Below, piece by piece: positions 31,066 through 38,888 of a stretch of DNA of 38,888 nt. A program made the position numbers and the translations under genes. Source of the stretch: Gammaproteobacteria bacterium (lineage in GTDB: Bacteria > Pseudomonadota > Gammaproteobacteria > Arenicellales > JAANXG01); assembly GCA_024638505.1 (NCBI GenBank), contig JAHEKE010000029.1:1-38888 (forward strand). The letters are read 5' to 3'. The notes under the pieces were generated by a model that worked only from the letters and a program-made list of their open reading frames with translations, had not been told where the DNA came from and made no database searches. The stretch's first letter is position 1; the number at the start of each line of letters is the position of its first letter.

Positions 31066-31731
31066 ATGGCTAAGAAGAGAGGGTCTCACATTCAACGCTA
31101 TTTACTGGCCGGAATTCTAACCATGGTGCCACTATGGATTACATGGATCGTGCTTTCATTCCTGTTCAGGCAGCTTTCAACGTTAGGTGGACCGTGGGTA
31201 AGAGCACTGTCCATCACGCTGGCGCAGACGTCACCGAACATATCTCAGTTATTGTTACACCCTTGGCTGCAACCTTTTCTGGCTGCGATACTGATTCTGC
31301 TTGGATTGTATGCCCTGGGCTGGATCACCACCAGGGTACTGGGAAGACAATTGGTGAATTCTGTAGAAAATCTCATAGACCGTATACCGCTGGTGAAAAA
31401 GATATACGGATCGACCAAGAAAATAATCTCTGCTCTGAATCAGGAAAATCCAACCATGGAACGAGTGGTGCTGATTGAGTTCCCCAACCAGAGCATGAAG
31501 ACGGTTGGCTTCGTCACCAAGATTTTTCAAGATAAAAACAGTGGTAAAGAACTGGCCGCAGTATACGTCCCTACTACGCCTAACCCGACTTCCGGCTACC
31601 TGGAAATCGTCCCGACTGAGCGCTTGGTGAACACTGATCTTAGCGTAGAGCAGGCAATGACTTTCGTCGTTTCCGGCGGTACAGTCGGACCGGAACGCAT
31701 GGTCTTCGATGACCCCGTTCGCACGGCGTGA
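31066..31731 (+). CDS. DUF502 family membrane protein
   Basis: The 221-residue protein has two membrane helices (about 13-34 and 66-90) and a soluble C-terminal domain. Family signatures are YLLAGILTMVPLWITWIV, then DRIPLVKKIYGSTKKII and VYVPTTPNPTSGYLEIVP. DUF502 proteins are widespread in Proteobacteria and algae or plants, with a predicted role at the inner membrane, but no established bacterial function. AGGA lies eight bases before the ATG. It is a single gene, convergent with the TonB-like gene, whose stop is 13 bases away. Confidence 0.93.
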   Translation: MAKKRGSHIQRYLLAGILTMVPLWITWIVLSFLFRQLSTLGGPWVRALSITLAQTSPNISQLLLHPWLQPFLAAILILLGLYALGWITTRVLGRQLVNSVENLIDRIPLVKKIYGSTKKIISALNQENPTMERVVLIEFPNQSMKTVGFVTKIFQDKNSGKELAAVYVPTTPNPTSGYLEIVPTERLVNTDLSVEQAMTFVVSGGTVGPERMVFDDPVRTA

Positions 31732-31744
31732 TCCCGCAACGTAG

Positions 31745-32530
31745 TCAGGACTGGTTGTCTTTGCGTGCGTGCAGAACGTAGCGGAAGGGAATGGAAATCT
31801 GCCAGGATTGCCGATCGATATCTGCCGGAAAAGGCTTAAAACGTTTTAGTCGACTCAAGGTGCGGGTCGAGGCTTTGTTCAATGTACGGAAGCTGGAAGG
31901 CTTGCTTACCGCAATTGACTGAAACTCACCGTTTCTCAGAATAGTCAAATTAACCTCCACCCTCCCTTGCTGTCCCCGATTGCGCGCATGCGCCGGGTAA
32001 GACCGATGTCTGGCAACGGCCCGCAGCAATTCTGTGAGGTAGCGCTCTTCGGCAGCCTGCTGGCGGCGCTTGTTCACTTCAGTTGCTGCGCTTTGCCTCA
32101 AGTCGGGGTCCGCCGTGGCGTCCGGCGAGGACGCGAGCGGCGTCCCACCGCCGTCATCGGCGGTAAGCTGTTGCTGCGTTGATTCGCGGTTCGTTGGCGA
32201 CTCCACCTTAGCCGCCGCGGCGAGATTTGGCACCGGCGACTGCGCCACTGACGCCGTCGCCGCAGTTTTACTCTGCTCCGCGCGTTCCGTCTCTTGCTCG
32301 AGCCGGCGCGGCATGGCCACATTTTCAATCGCTTGATAGGGCTCACTTTCTTCGCTTCGCCTGTCGCTTTTCGGCGCGGAAGGGCTGACCCTGATCGATA
32401 GCGTGACAGTGTCAGCCTCCAGCTCGCTGCTATCGAGTACAGCCGGTATGACGCCAGACAGCGATACGAGCAAAGCGGCGTGACTCGCCAGCGAGGCTAG
32501 TAGAAACGTGCCAAAGCGAATGCTGTCCAT
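31745..32530 (-). CDS. TonB-family protein
   Basis: The 261-residue protein has an N-terminal membrane segment (about 7-35), a long Ala/Ser/Glu/Gln-rich periplasmic spacer (about 50-165) and a C-terminal TonB-like domain (about 170-258): YLTELLRAVARHRSYPAHARNRGQQGRVEVNL (as YP-x3-A-R and GxVxV elements) and FKPFPADIDRQSW. TonB passes inner-membrane energy to outer-membrane receptors, but this one lacks the Pro-Glu/Pro-Lys spacer of classical TonB, and no ExbB, ExbD or receptor genes are near. Start set at ATG 32530, two codons after a TTG. Confidence 0.85.
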   Translation of the reverse strand: MDSIRFGTFLLASLASHAALLVSLSGVIPAVLDSSELEADTVTLSIRVSPSAPKSDRRSEESEPYQAIENVAMPRRLEQETERAEQSKTAATASVAQSPVPNLAAAAKVESPTNRESTQQQLTADDGGGTPLASSPDATADPDLRQSAATEVNKRRQQAAEERYLTELLRAVARHRSYPAHARNRGQQGRVEVNLTILRNGEFQSIAVSKPSSFRTLNKASTRTLSRLKRFKPFPADIDRQSWQISIPFRYVLHARKDNQS

Positions 32531-32681
32531 GGTCAAATGTCGCGCAATACAGATTAAGCGGATTACCGCGCGTAGATGAACAGGACATGTGCTACGCGCT
32601 GCAGTTGAACATTCCGATCGAAACCGGCTGTTGTAGAATCAACGCATAACCTAACCAAGACTTTTGATATTTGCAAACATA

Positions 32682-33647
32682 ATGCAAGCTGCAGCTCAGG
32701 CCCAACCCAATATTGCGCTGGTCAAGTACTGGGGTAAACAAGATATCAAGCGCAACGTTCCCGCCACACCTTCTTTGTCCATCACGCTGGATGCGCTGTG
32801 GGCGCGCACCACGGTGAGGTTCAGCGAGGAGAACGAGCGTGATAGCCTGAGTATCAATGGGATAACCGACCCGAGCCAGCTGCAGCGGGTGACCGCGGCT
32901 TTGGACAGGCTCCGGCGGCTAAGCGGTGAGACAAACTACGCAGACGTTTCATCCACGACCAACTTTCCTGTGAGTGCGGGCCTTGCTTCGTCCGCAGCAG
33001 GCTTCGCCGCGCTGGTAACCGCGGGCTGCTCAGCACTGGGCGCTGACTTGAGCGCACAGGACCGATCCCGCCTCGCCCGAGCAAGCTCCGCCTCCGCCGC
33101 CCGCTCCGTGTTCGGCGGTTTTGTCGAACTGCAAACGGAGCAGCCTGACCCCGCGGCACAACCCCTGCTGGCGGAAACCGAATGGCCGTTGAACGTAGCA
33201 GTCATCGTTACTTCTACGCGTGCCAAGCAGACCAGCTCAACCGCCGGCATGAACCAGAGCGCACGGGCTTCAGTTTTCTATGACGCCTGGGTGGATTCCG
33301 CGCCGCGCGACTTCGCTGACGCTCGCCGGGCCGTACTGCACCAGGATTTTCAAATGCTGGCTGATATCAGCGAAGCCAATTGCTTGAAAATGCATGCGGT
33401 TATGTTGTCGACCCAACCCGCTCTGATGTACTGGAACGGGGCGACGGTCGAGGTTATTCTTCGGGTCCGGGACTTGCGTGCACGCGGAATCCCCGCGTTT
33501 TTCACCATTGATGCCGGCCCCCAGGTCAAAATCGTATCATTGCCCGGACACCGGGCTGCGATTGAGCAAGCCGTCCGGGACACGCCCGGCGTAGTCGATA
33601 TAATCCACAGTTCACTCGGTGCCGGTGCCCGCCTCTTAGGCGGGTAA
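32682..33647 (+). CDS. mvaD: Diphosphomevalonate decarboxylase MvaD
   Basis: MvaD phosphorylates and decarboxylates 5-diphosphomevalonate to IPP. The 321 residues contain PNIALVKYWGK (9-19), the Ser-rich STTNFPVSAGLASSAAGFAAL (91-111 region, shown as the GLASSAAG motif), ARSVFGGF with Arg141, and FTIDAGP with the catalytic Asp277. The motifs match the classical diphosphomevalonate type, so with the kinase genes at 23090-26398 the route to IPP is complete from HMG-CoA. It lies about 5.5 kb from that operon on the opposite strand, divergent from the TonB-like gene. ATG 32682 was chosen; a TTG at 32664 would add six residues. No strong ribosome binding site is seen. Confidence 0.94.
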   Translation: MQAAAQAQPNIALVKYWGKQDIKRNVPATPSLSITLDALWARTTVRFSEENERDSLSINGITDPSQLQRVTAALDRLRRLSGETNYADVSSTTNFPVSAGLASSAAGFAALVTAGCSALGADLSAQDRSRLARASSASAARSVFGGFVELQTEQPDPAAQPLLAETEWPLNVAVIVTSTRAKQTSSTAGMNQSARASVFYDAWVDSAPRDFADARRAVLHQDFQMLADISEANCLKMHAVMLSTQPALMYWNGATVEVILRVRDLRARGIPAFFTIDAGPQVKIVSLPGHRAAIEQAVRDTPGVVDIIHSSLGAGARLLGG

Positions 33648-33672
33648 AGCGGATGGGGGGCTGGGCCGCTTT
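33646..33672. terminator. Hairpin between convergent mvaD and glcB
   Basis: AAAGCGG (33646-33652) pairs with CCGCTTT (33666-33672) across a 13-base loop. The stem overlaps the mvaD stop and is followed by only short T-runs, so it is a weak candidate for a two-way terminator. A second hairpin, CCCGCC (33628-33633) with GGCGGG (33639-33644), lies in the last mvaD codons. Confidence 0.4.
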
Positions 33673-33680
33673 CGTTACAT

Positions 33681-35852
33681 CTAACTGCGAACGTTCGCTT
33701 TAAGTTCCCGCCGGCGAGCATGCAGCACGGGTTCAGTATACCCGTTGGCGACTTCACGGCCTTTAAATACGAGATCAACTGCGGCCTGGAATTCTATGCT
33801 GCGATCGAAATCCGGCGCCATGTTGGTGTAGTTGGCATCCCCCTCATTCTGCTGATCCACAACTTGCGCCATTTTTCTCATTGTTTCCATAACCTGCTCT
33901 GCACTCACCATTCCATGGTGCAGCCAATTCGCTATGTGCTGACTCGAAATCCTGAGGGTCGCCCTATCCTCCATCAACCCAATATCGTTGATGTCGGGCA
34001 CCTTGGAACAACCGACCCCCTGACCCACCCAGCGCACCACGTAGCCCAGAATACCCTGCACATTGTTGTCCAACTCTTGCTGTACTTCTCTTCTTTTGAG
34101 TTTACGCGAGCCGAGCACGGGGATGGTCAGAATGTCATCAAGATTGGCTCGCGGCCGCAGGGCAAGTTCGCGCTGGCGTTGCAACACGTTGACCTGATGG
34201 TAATGCAGTGCATGCAGCGTCGCAGCGGTTGGAGACGGTACCCAGGCGGTATTGGCGCCGGCCCGCGGATGATTGATCTTTGTCTCCACCATCGCCGCCA
34301 TACGATCCGGTGCAGGCCACATACCCTTACCGATCTGAGCATGGCCCGGCAGTCCCGCCCGTAAACCAACGTCGACATTCCAGTCCTCGTAGGCCATTAG
34401 CCAGTCTGCGCTTTTCATGTCCTCCTTCGGCAGCATCGGGCCGACTTCCATATCGGTATGAATTTCGTCACCCGTTCTGTCCAAAAAACCGGTATTGATG
34501 AAAATCACCCGCTCCCGGGCGGCGCGAATGCACTCTTTCAAATTAACCGTCGTCCGACGCTCTTCGTCCATAATGCCGACCTTTATTGTGTTCGCTTCCA
34601 TTGCCAGAACCTTTTCCACACGCGCAAACAGTTCAACCGTAGCGGCGACCTCCTGCGCACCGTGCAGCTTGGGTTTGACCACGTACATCTGCCGGGTTCG
34701 ACTGTTGCGGAGTTTCCCATTACCCGCAATATCGTGTTTGGCGGCCAGTGCGGTGAACATAATATCGAGGAAACCCTCCGCAATAGGTTCTCCATCCAGC
34801 AGCACGGCATCGGTATACATATGCAGTCCCACATTTCGCACCAACATCAGGCTGCGTCCAGGAACAATGAGCTTGCCACCCTCTGCCGCCACGTACTCCC
34901 GGTCCGGCTCCAGCACTCGCTCTATGGTCTGACCGTTTTTCTCAAACGTTCGGCTTAAGTCACCACGCATCAGCCCCAGCCAGTTACGGTACACGCGGAC
35001 TTTGTCATCTGCGTCCACTGCTGCAACAGAATCCTCACAATCCATAATCGTGGTAATGGCGGATTCCAGCTGAATATCATAAATGTTGGCCAGGTCGCCC
35101 TTGCCTATGAAGAAACCCTCACCCATGCGGATCTCGACGTGCAAATTGTTATTGCGTAAGAGAACCAAGTCGGGCGCAGCCGGATCTCCGCTGTATCCGA
35201 CAAACTGCTCGACCCGACCAAGTCCAGTTTTACTGCCGTCGCCCATGATGATTTTCAGGCGGCCATTCTCAACTAAATACTTCACAGCGTAGTGATGGCT
35301 GCCCAGGGCCAGCGGTGCCGCCTGATCGAGAAAATCCCGGGCATAGGCAATGACCTTCGCCCCGCGCACCGGATTGTATTTCGCCGTGCGCTTGCATCCC
35401 TGCTCCTCGGTAATCACATCGGTGCCGTACAGTGCATCGTAGAGGCTGCCCCATCTGGCGTTGGCGGCATTCAACGCATAGCGGGAATTGTCTACCGGCA
35501 CGACCAGCTGGGGCCCAGCGGTGACTGCGATCTCATCGTCCACGTTGTCGACCTGAACGGTGAAATCCTCTCCTTCAGCGAGCAGATACCCGATTTGCCG
35601 CAAAAACTGCTTTTGCTCATCCACGGATCGGGACCGGTTTTCCCGGTACCACTCGTCTATCTGTCGCTGCAGGGCGTCCCTTGTCGCAAGCAGCGCCTCG
35701 TTCTTCGGACCCAGGTCGCGCGTTATTTGCTCCAGCGCCTGCCAAAACGCACTCGGCTCTATGCCGGTGCCGGATACCATTTCATTATGCAGCAGGTCAT
35801 AGAGGCCTCGATCTACGTCCAGCGCGCCAATTTTAACGGTGTTCTTGGTCAT
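33681..35852 (-). CDS. glcB: Malate synthase G
   Basis: GlcB condenses glyoxylate with acetyl-CoA to malate, for growth on C2 compounds, glycolate or fatty acids. The 723-residue monomeric G isoform is full length. Conserved parts seen are [58 protein letters not shown], and [16 protein letters not shown] followed by [18 protein letters not shown], which carries the catalytic Asp. Isocitrate lyase and glycolate oxidase genes are not in the window. The ATG has no strong ribosome binding site. It is convergent with mvaD and follows the PLP enzyme gene by about 146 bases. Confidence 0.97.
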   Translation of the reverse strand: MTKNTVKIGALDVDRGLYDLLHNEMVSGTGIEPSAFWQALEQITRDLGPKNEALLATRDALQRQIDEWYRENRSRSVDEQKQFLRQIGYLLAEGEDFTVQVDNVDDEIAVTAGPQLVVPVDNSRYALNAANARWGSLYDALYGTDVITEEQGCKRTAKYNPVRGAKVIAYARDFLDQAAPLALGSHHYAVKYLVENGRLKIIMGDGSKTGLGRVEQFVGYSGDPAAPDLVLLRNNNLHVEIRMGEGFFIGKGDLANIYDIQLESAITTIMDCEDSVAAVDADDKVRVYRNWLGLMRGDLSRTFEKNGQTIERVLEPDREYVAAEGGKLIVPGRSLMLVRNVGLHMYTDAVLLDGEPIAEGFLDIMFTALAAKHDIAGNGKLRNSRTRQMYVVKPKLHGAQEVAATVELFARVEKVLAMEANTIKVGIMDEERRTTVNLKECIRAARERVIFINTGFLDRTGDEIHTDMEVGPMLPKEDMKSADWLMAYEDWNVDVGLRAGLPGHAQIGKGMWPAPDRMAAMVETKINHPRAGANTAWVPSPTAATLHALHYHQVNVLQRQRELALRPRANLDDILTIPVLGSRKLKRREVQQELDNNVQGILGYVVRWVGQGVGCSKVPDINDIGLMEDRATLRISSQHIANWLHHGMVSAEQVMETMRKMAQVVDQQNEGDANYTNMAPDFDRSIEFQAAVDLVFKGREVANGYTEPVLHARRRELKANVRS

Positions 35853-35998
35853 GATGTTACAAGCTGTTAACGGTTAAATTCTCTCACGTTGTGACGCCGG
35901 ATCCGCCGCAGAAACCTGCTTCGCCCGCAGCGGTGACGCGGTCAAACTAAATACGCAGCTCTGGCTCTGGCAGTTCACCGCAGGACCCGCGCAGACCA

Positions 35999-37360
35999 CT
36001 ACTGCCCACAGCAAAGTCCGAGCGACTGGTCTAAGATATCGACCGCACGCTCCAATTCTCTTTCTGGGATATTGAGTGGAGGCATCAAGGTTAACACATT
36101 TCCCATCGATATCTTGAAACTCAAACCCAGGCTGAGCGCGTGGTAGAGCACCCGCTCAGCCAGCTCGATGTTCCTTTCTCCGGTTTCAGGGTGGACGAGC
36201 TCTACTCCCAGCAATAGACCTTGACCGCGCACGTCGCCGATTTGTGCATACCGCTTTTTCAGCTGTAAAAGTTGAGCCAAAGCCAGTGCGCCCAGCGTCT
36301 TGGACCGCTGCAGTAAACCCTCTTCCTCGATCACCTTAAGGGTCGCCAGACCGGCGGCGCAGGCCACCGGATTTTTCTCATGGGTATAGTGTCCCAGTGC
36401 CCGTTCCGGGGCGACATCCAGGTCCGCCCGCGTCAATATTGCTGCCAGCGGAAACACACCCCCACCCAAGCCCTTGCCGACAACGACCATATCCGGAACG
36501 ATGTCGTAATTTTGGAAAGTGAACCAGGATCCCGTCCGGCCGAGGCAGTGCGGAATCTCGTCAAGTATCAATAATGCCCCGTGGCGATCACAGGCCTGGC
36601 GGACAATGCGCCAATAGTCCGCCGGCGGGAAGTAAGGAATGCTGCGGACAGTTTCGGCCACCACGGCGCACACGTCGCCTTCCTTGGACAGGACGTAATC
36701 GATGTATTCGGCGCATTTAAGGGTGCAGCTACCGGCACAACCCCACGGGCAGTGCTGGTCGTCGGGCGGTGGGACGTGCTCGGTGCCCGGCAGCAGCGGC
36801 CCAATACCTTGACGAAACATAGCCTCTCCGCCGATTGAAATCGCGTCTAAAGACGCGCCGTGAAAAGCGTCCCACATCGAAACCGTTTTGAAACGACCGG
36901 TAGCTGTACGCGCCAGTTTCAACGCTATACCCACCGCGCTGGTCCCACCCGGAGTGAACAAAACTTTGTTCAACGGAGAAGGGGCAAGCCCGGTCAACTT
37001 TTTGGCAAGTTCAATGGCCGGCACGTTGGTGTAGCGTCTTGTGCAAAACGGCAACGTATCGAGCTGCCGCTTGATGGCATCGATTACGGCCGGGTGACCG
37101 AAGCCAACCTGATGCACACTGTTACCGTGAAAATCCAGGATACGGTTTCCCTGCAGATCCTCCAGGTACGAACCCTGACAGCGCTGTAATACATTCAGAC
37201 AGGGCGTTGACAGCGACTGGTGCAGAAAGTACCGGGCATCCTCTGCCAGCAGCTTGCGCGTAGCGGCATCGATGTTCTGCTTCTGCCAGGCCTGACGATT
37301 AGGTGAGATGTTAAGTTCACCCTCAGAGCGAAATTCATCAAGTTGCTTCATTTTACTCAT
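35999..37360 (-). CDS. Class III PLP-dependent enzyme (aminotransferase fold) with four-Cys cluster
   Basis: The 453-residue protein has the class III aminotransferase fold: DFHGNSVHQVGFGHP, FTPGGTSAVGIALKLAR, the PLP-binding Asp in LLILDEIPHCLGRTG (Asp267, with EIP in place of the usual EVQ), and the Schiff-base Lys296 in VVVGKGLGGG. An insert carries Cys204, 208, 212 and 216 at regular spacing (CPWGCAGSCTLKC). From memory, the overall sequence is close to the group that includes PbfA, the (R)-1-hydroxy-2-aminoethylphosphonate ammonia-lyase, but also to proteins named alanine-glyoxylate aminotransferase. Reaction therefore uncertain: lyase or transaminase. An MFS transporter gene lies directly upstream on the same strand. 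Confidence 0.85.
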   Translation of the reverse strand: MSKMKQLDEFRSEGELNISPNRQAWQKQNIDAATRKLLAEDARYFLHQSLSTPCLNVLQRCQGSYLEDLQGNRILDFHGNSVHQVGFGHPAVIDAIKRQLDTLPFCTRRYTNVPAIELAKKLTGLAPSPLNKVLFTPGGTSAVGIALKLARTATGRFKTVSMWDAFHGASLDAISIGGEAMFRQGIGPLLPGTEHVPPPDDQHCPWGCAGSCTLKCAEYIDYVLSKEGDVCAVVAETVRSIPYFPPADYWRIVRQACDRHGALLILDEIPHCLGRTGSWFTFQNYDIVPDMVVVGKGLGGGVFPLAAILTRADLDVAPERALGHYTHEKNPVACAAGLATLKVIEEEGLLQRSKTLGALALAQLLQLKKRYAQIGDVRGQGLLLGVELVHPETGERNIELAERVLYHALSLGLSFKISMGNVLTLMPPLNIPERELERAVDILDQSLGLCCGQ

Positions 37361-37447
37361 CGCAGTGGTGTGTGCTTCGGTTCGAGCGTATCACAGGCGA
37401 GTGTGGTTGCAGATGTCCCGCGTGAATGCTGCGGCGCAGCAGAACTC

Positions 37448-37469
37448 TGTTATAAATTTTGTTATAAAT
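37448..37469. promoter_or_regulatory. Tandem direct repeat upstream of the PLP-enzyme gene
   Basis: TGTTATAAAT occurs twice (37448-37457 and 37460-37469), separated by TT, a 12-base period. On the minus strand each copy contains a TATAAC-like box. It lies about 90-110 bases before the PLP-enzyme ATG, in a position suited to a promoter or regulator site. No good -35 box is seen at normal spacing. Confidence 0.4.
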
Positions 37470-37508
37470 ACTCTTCTGACAGTTGTGCCGCATGGGCCGG
37501 TCGCACGG

Positions 37509-38741
37509 TCAGCCGGTATTCAGCTTTAGCGCTGCCCTAATCAATACCGATCCTACCAACGCATAAGCGGCAAACAGCAAACACACCTGATCAAAGCGCA
37601 GGTTCCAGTCTACCAACAAACCCATCGCAACAGGACCCAATGCGGTCGCCAGTACACCAGCAGACTGCACCAGGCTCCTTATCGCCCCCAGGTGCAGCAC
37701 ACCATACAGCTCCGCCCACAGGGCTGAGGTCGCGGTCAGAGATACACCGACATTGAGGCCGGCCAGCACCATATAAGGCCAAACCACCCATCTGCTGTCA
37801 AACAACCCTATGATGACCATGGCAGCGGCCAGCGGCAGCAACATCACCGGCATCAGCCGCACCGCGCCCAGACGATCGATGAGTACGCCAGCCAGCAGCG
37901 ACGCTATCGTTGTGCTGATCGCATAGATGATGTAGCTGCCCGTTATCCATTGGTGCGACCAGGCTTTCTCATCGGCAAGATTCAAGTGATGAAAGAACAT
38001 GGCGGTTAGAATGAACGAGGGCGCCATCAGCCCGGGCAGTAAAAGATAGAAGCGCCAGTCGCGCAAAACCTGTCGGCGAGTCCATGAAGCCTTGACGGTG
38101 GACTCGCCGTCGTGCCCGTTAATCGCGACATTGGATGAAGTCTCGGTACTGGCCGGCTTGCCTTGCAGCAGCCACAGAACCAAAGGCACCAAACCTAACG
38201 CCAGTACGATTGACAGGCCGCCGTAGGTCCAACGCCAGCCAATCCAGACAATAGCAAATACGGCGAGCAAGGGCAGGATGGCTTCGCCCGCAGCGAAACC
38301 AATGCTGGTAACGGCTATGGCCCTGCCCCGTTCGGCTTTAAAGGACCGGGCCATAGAGGTGATACCGACGTGGCTCATCAAACCCTGCCCGGCGTGGCGT
38401 AACAAGAACAGCGCAATGATCATACCCGTCATTCCCTGAACCAAAGAAATAAACGCGCAGGAAAAGACCAAGAACAGACAAACCATGATCGCGTATCGGT
38501 CGAGCCTGACGTGGTCGATTCCTTTGCCCGACCAGGGCAGAACCATAGCGCTGCCCAGCGTGCCCAGCATATACATCATGCCCCACTTGGTATGACTGAG
38601 GTCAAACTCGTTTTGGATGCTTGGCCCGAATACACCGATAAAGTAAGTCTGGCCAAAGCTTGAAAACAAAGCCATGACAAAACCAAAGGCAACAAAACGG
38701 CGCTGACGAGCGATAAATGCGAGGTAAGATGAAAATGGCAA
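37509..38741 (-). CDS. MFS transporter
   Basis: A 410-residue inner-membrane carrier with 12 predicted helices and a central cytoplasmic loop (about 193-222, charged). Helix 1 starts near residue 16 (VAFGFVMALFSSFGQTYFIGVF). The loop 2-3 motif is seen as GKGIDHVRLDR, a variant of the MFS signature A, and a second one as GVLIDRLGAVRLMPV in the C-terminal half. The start appears to be TTG (no in-frame ATG nearby upstream). The substrate is unknown; linkage to the PLP enzyme suggests an amino acid, phosphonate or small organic acid. It may be co-transcribed with that gene, though 148 bases separate them. Confidence 0.88.
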   Translation of the reverse strand: MPFSSYLAFIARQRRFVAFGFVMALFSSFGQTYFIGVFGPSIQNEFDLSHTKWGMMYMLGTLGSAMVLPWSGKGIDHVRLDRYAIMVCLFLVFSCAFISLVQGMTGMIIALFLLRHAGQGLMSHVGITSMARSFKAERGRAIAVTSIGFAAGEAILPLLAVFAIVWIGWRWTYGGLSIVLALGLVPLVLWLLQGKPASTETSSNVAINGHDGESTVKASWTRRQVLRDWRFYLLLPGLMAPSFILTAMFFHHLNLADEKAWSHQWITGSYIIYAISTTIASLLAGVLIDRLGAVRLMPVMLLPLAAAMVIIGLFDSRWVVWPYMVLAGLNVGVSLTATSALWAELYGVLHLGAIRSLVQSAGVLATALGPVAMGLLVDWNLRFDQVCLLFAAYALVGSVLIRAALKLNTG

Positions 38742-38839
38742 GATGCGGGTATGGTTGCTAAAGCAGCTGGAAAAGTGTTGTTCTTAATGCCGGCGCGAAT
38801 GTATTGGCGAAAACACCGCGGTCGGCCCTGGCCCCGCCG

Positions 38840-38888
38840 CTACAGACCCAACTCAGCTTTCTTCTGCCGGCTCCAGGCCTGGGTAATG
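38840..38888 (-). CDS. C-terminal end of a gene running off the window
   Basis: On the minus strand the last bases read in one frame as ITQAWSRQKKAELGL followed by TAG at 38842-38840. The Lys/Arg/Glu-rich helix-like tail looks like a protein C-terminus, but another frame also ends in this stretch, so this is a weak call. The 98 bases between it and the MFS start hold no other recognisable feature. Confidence 0.3.
   Translation of the reverse strand, partial: ITQAWSRQKKAELGL

Noticed and set aside
32682-33647. mvaD as a monophosphate (archaeal-type) decarboxylase.
   Set aside because: Motifs match the classical diphosphomevalonate type and a phosphomevalonate kinase gene is present, so the classical route is simpler.
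33720-34364. Plus-strand frame of 214 codons opposite malate synthase G.
   Set aside because: Antisense shadow of a conserved gene; no recognisable domain or ribosome binding site.
1-38888. Mobile elements, CRISPR arrays, prophage, riboswitches.
   Set aside because: I looked for transposase motifs, regularly spaced repeats, integrase genes and well-known riboswitch cores and saw none. Weak or novel RNA structures cannot be ruled out by eye.

Overview
The window looks like an ordinary chromosomal segment of a free-living gammaproteobacterium. The left edge has the birA-coaX-SPOR protein-tRNA-Thr neighbourhood that lies upstream of the tRNA/tuf cluster in many Gammaproteobacteria, followed rightward by DusA, CobB-type sirtuin, direct glutaminyl-tRNA synthetase, YceI/cytochrome b561 and malate synthase G genes of gammaproteobacterial type. 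I see no insertion sequence, prophage, CRISPR array, rRNA gene or conjugation gene. I cannot name the genus.

Layout: (1) 16-2515, minus strand: tRNA-Thr(UGU) with its own promoter, a SPOR protein, coaX and birA, the last three with stop/start overlaps. (2) 2650-8000, minus: a Ser/Gly/Thr-rich lipoprotein with its own terminator, an SLC13-type transporter with two RCK_C domains, a membrane-ankyrin protein and ilvD. (3) 8041-12927, minus: a four-gene Gld-like ABC export/assembly operon (ATPase, permease, GldG-like, DUF4340) behind a good sigma70-like promoter. (4) 13021-18785, minus: an SRPBCC protein, an unexplained 470-base gap, dusA, a TlpA-like thioredoxin protein, class I PHA synthase phaC, yjbQ and an unusual ACT-V4R two-domain protein. 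(5) 18920-22443, plus: glnS, then yceI-cytochrome b561-yceI. (6) 22516-27133, minus: a compact mevalonate operon in the order cobB-type sirtuin, phosphomevalonate kinase, fused HMG-CoA reductase/mevalonate kinase, isopentenyl-diphosphate isomerase. (7) 27291-38888: gamma-glutamyltransferase, a GGDEF/EAL protein, nitroreductase, DUF502 protein, TonB-like protein, diphosphomevalonate decarboxylase (mvaD), malate synthase G, a class III PLP enzyme with a four-cysteine cluster, an MFS transporter, and the last codons of a further gene.

The most notable system is the mevalonate pathway. Most Gammaproteobacteria make isoprenoids by the MEP route, but here HMG-CoA reductase, mevalonate kinase, phosphomevalonate kinase, diphosphomevalonate decarboxylase and type I IPP isomerase all lie within about 11 kb. 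Two of the catalytic steps are fused in one 749-residue polypeptide, and a sirtuin is the promoter-proximal gene of the operon. HMG-CoA synthase and acetoacetyl-CoA thiolase are not in the window. The operon has tight junctions (TGA followed directly by the next start, TGAATG, and an 8-base overlap with a GGAGG ribosome binding site ahead of a TTG start), so its products are probably made together. PHA synthase, malate synthase and the sirtuin all touch acetyl-CoA use, but a functional link beyond the operon itself is inference.
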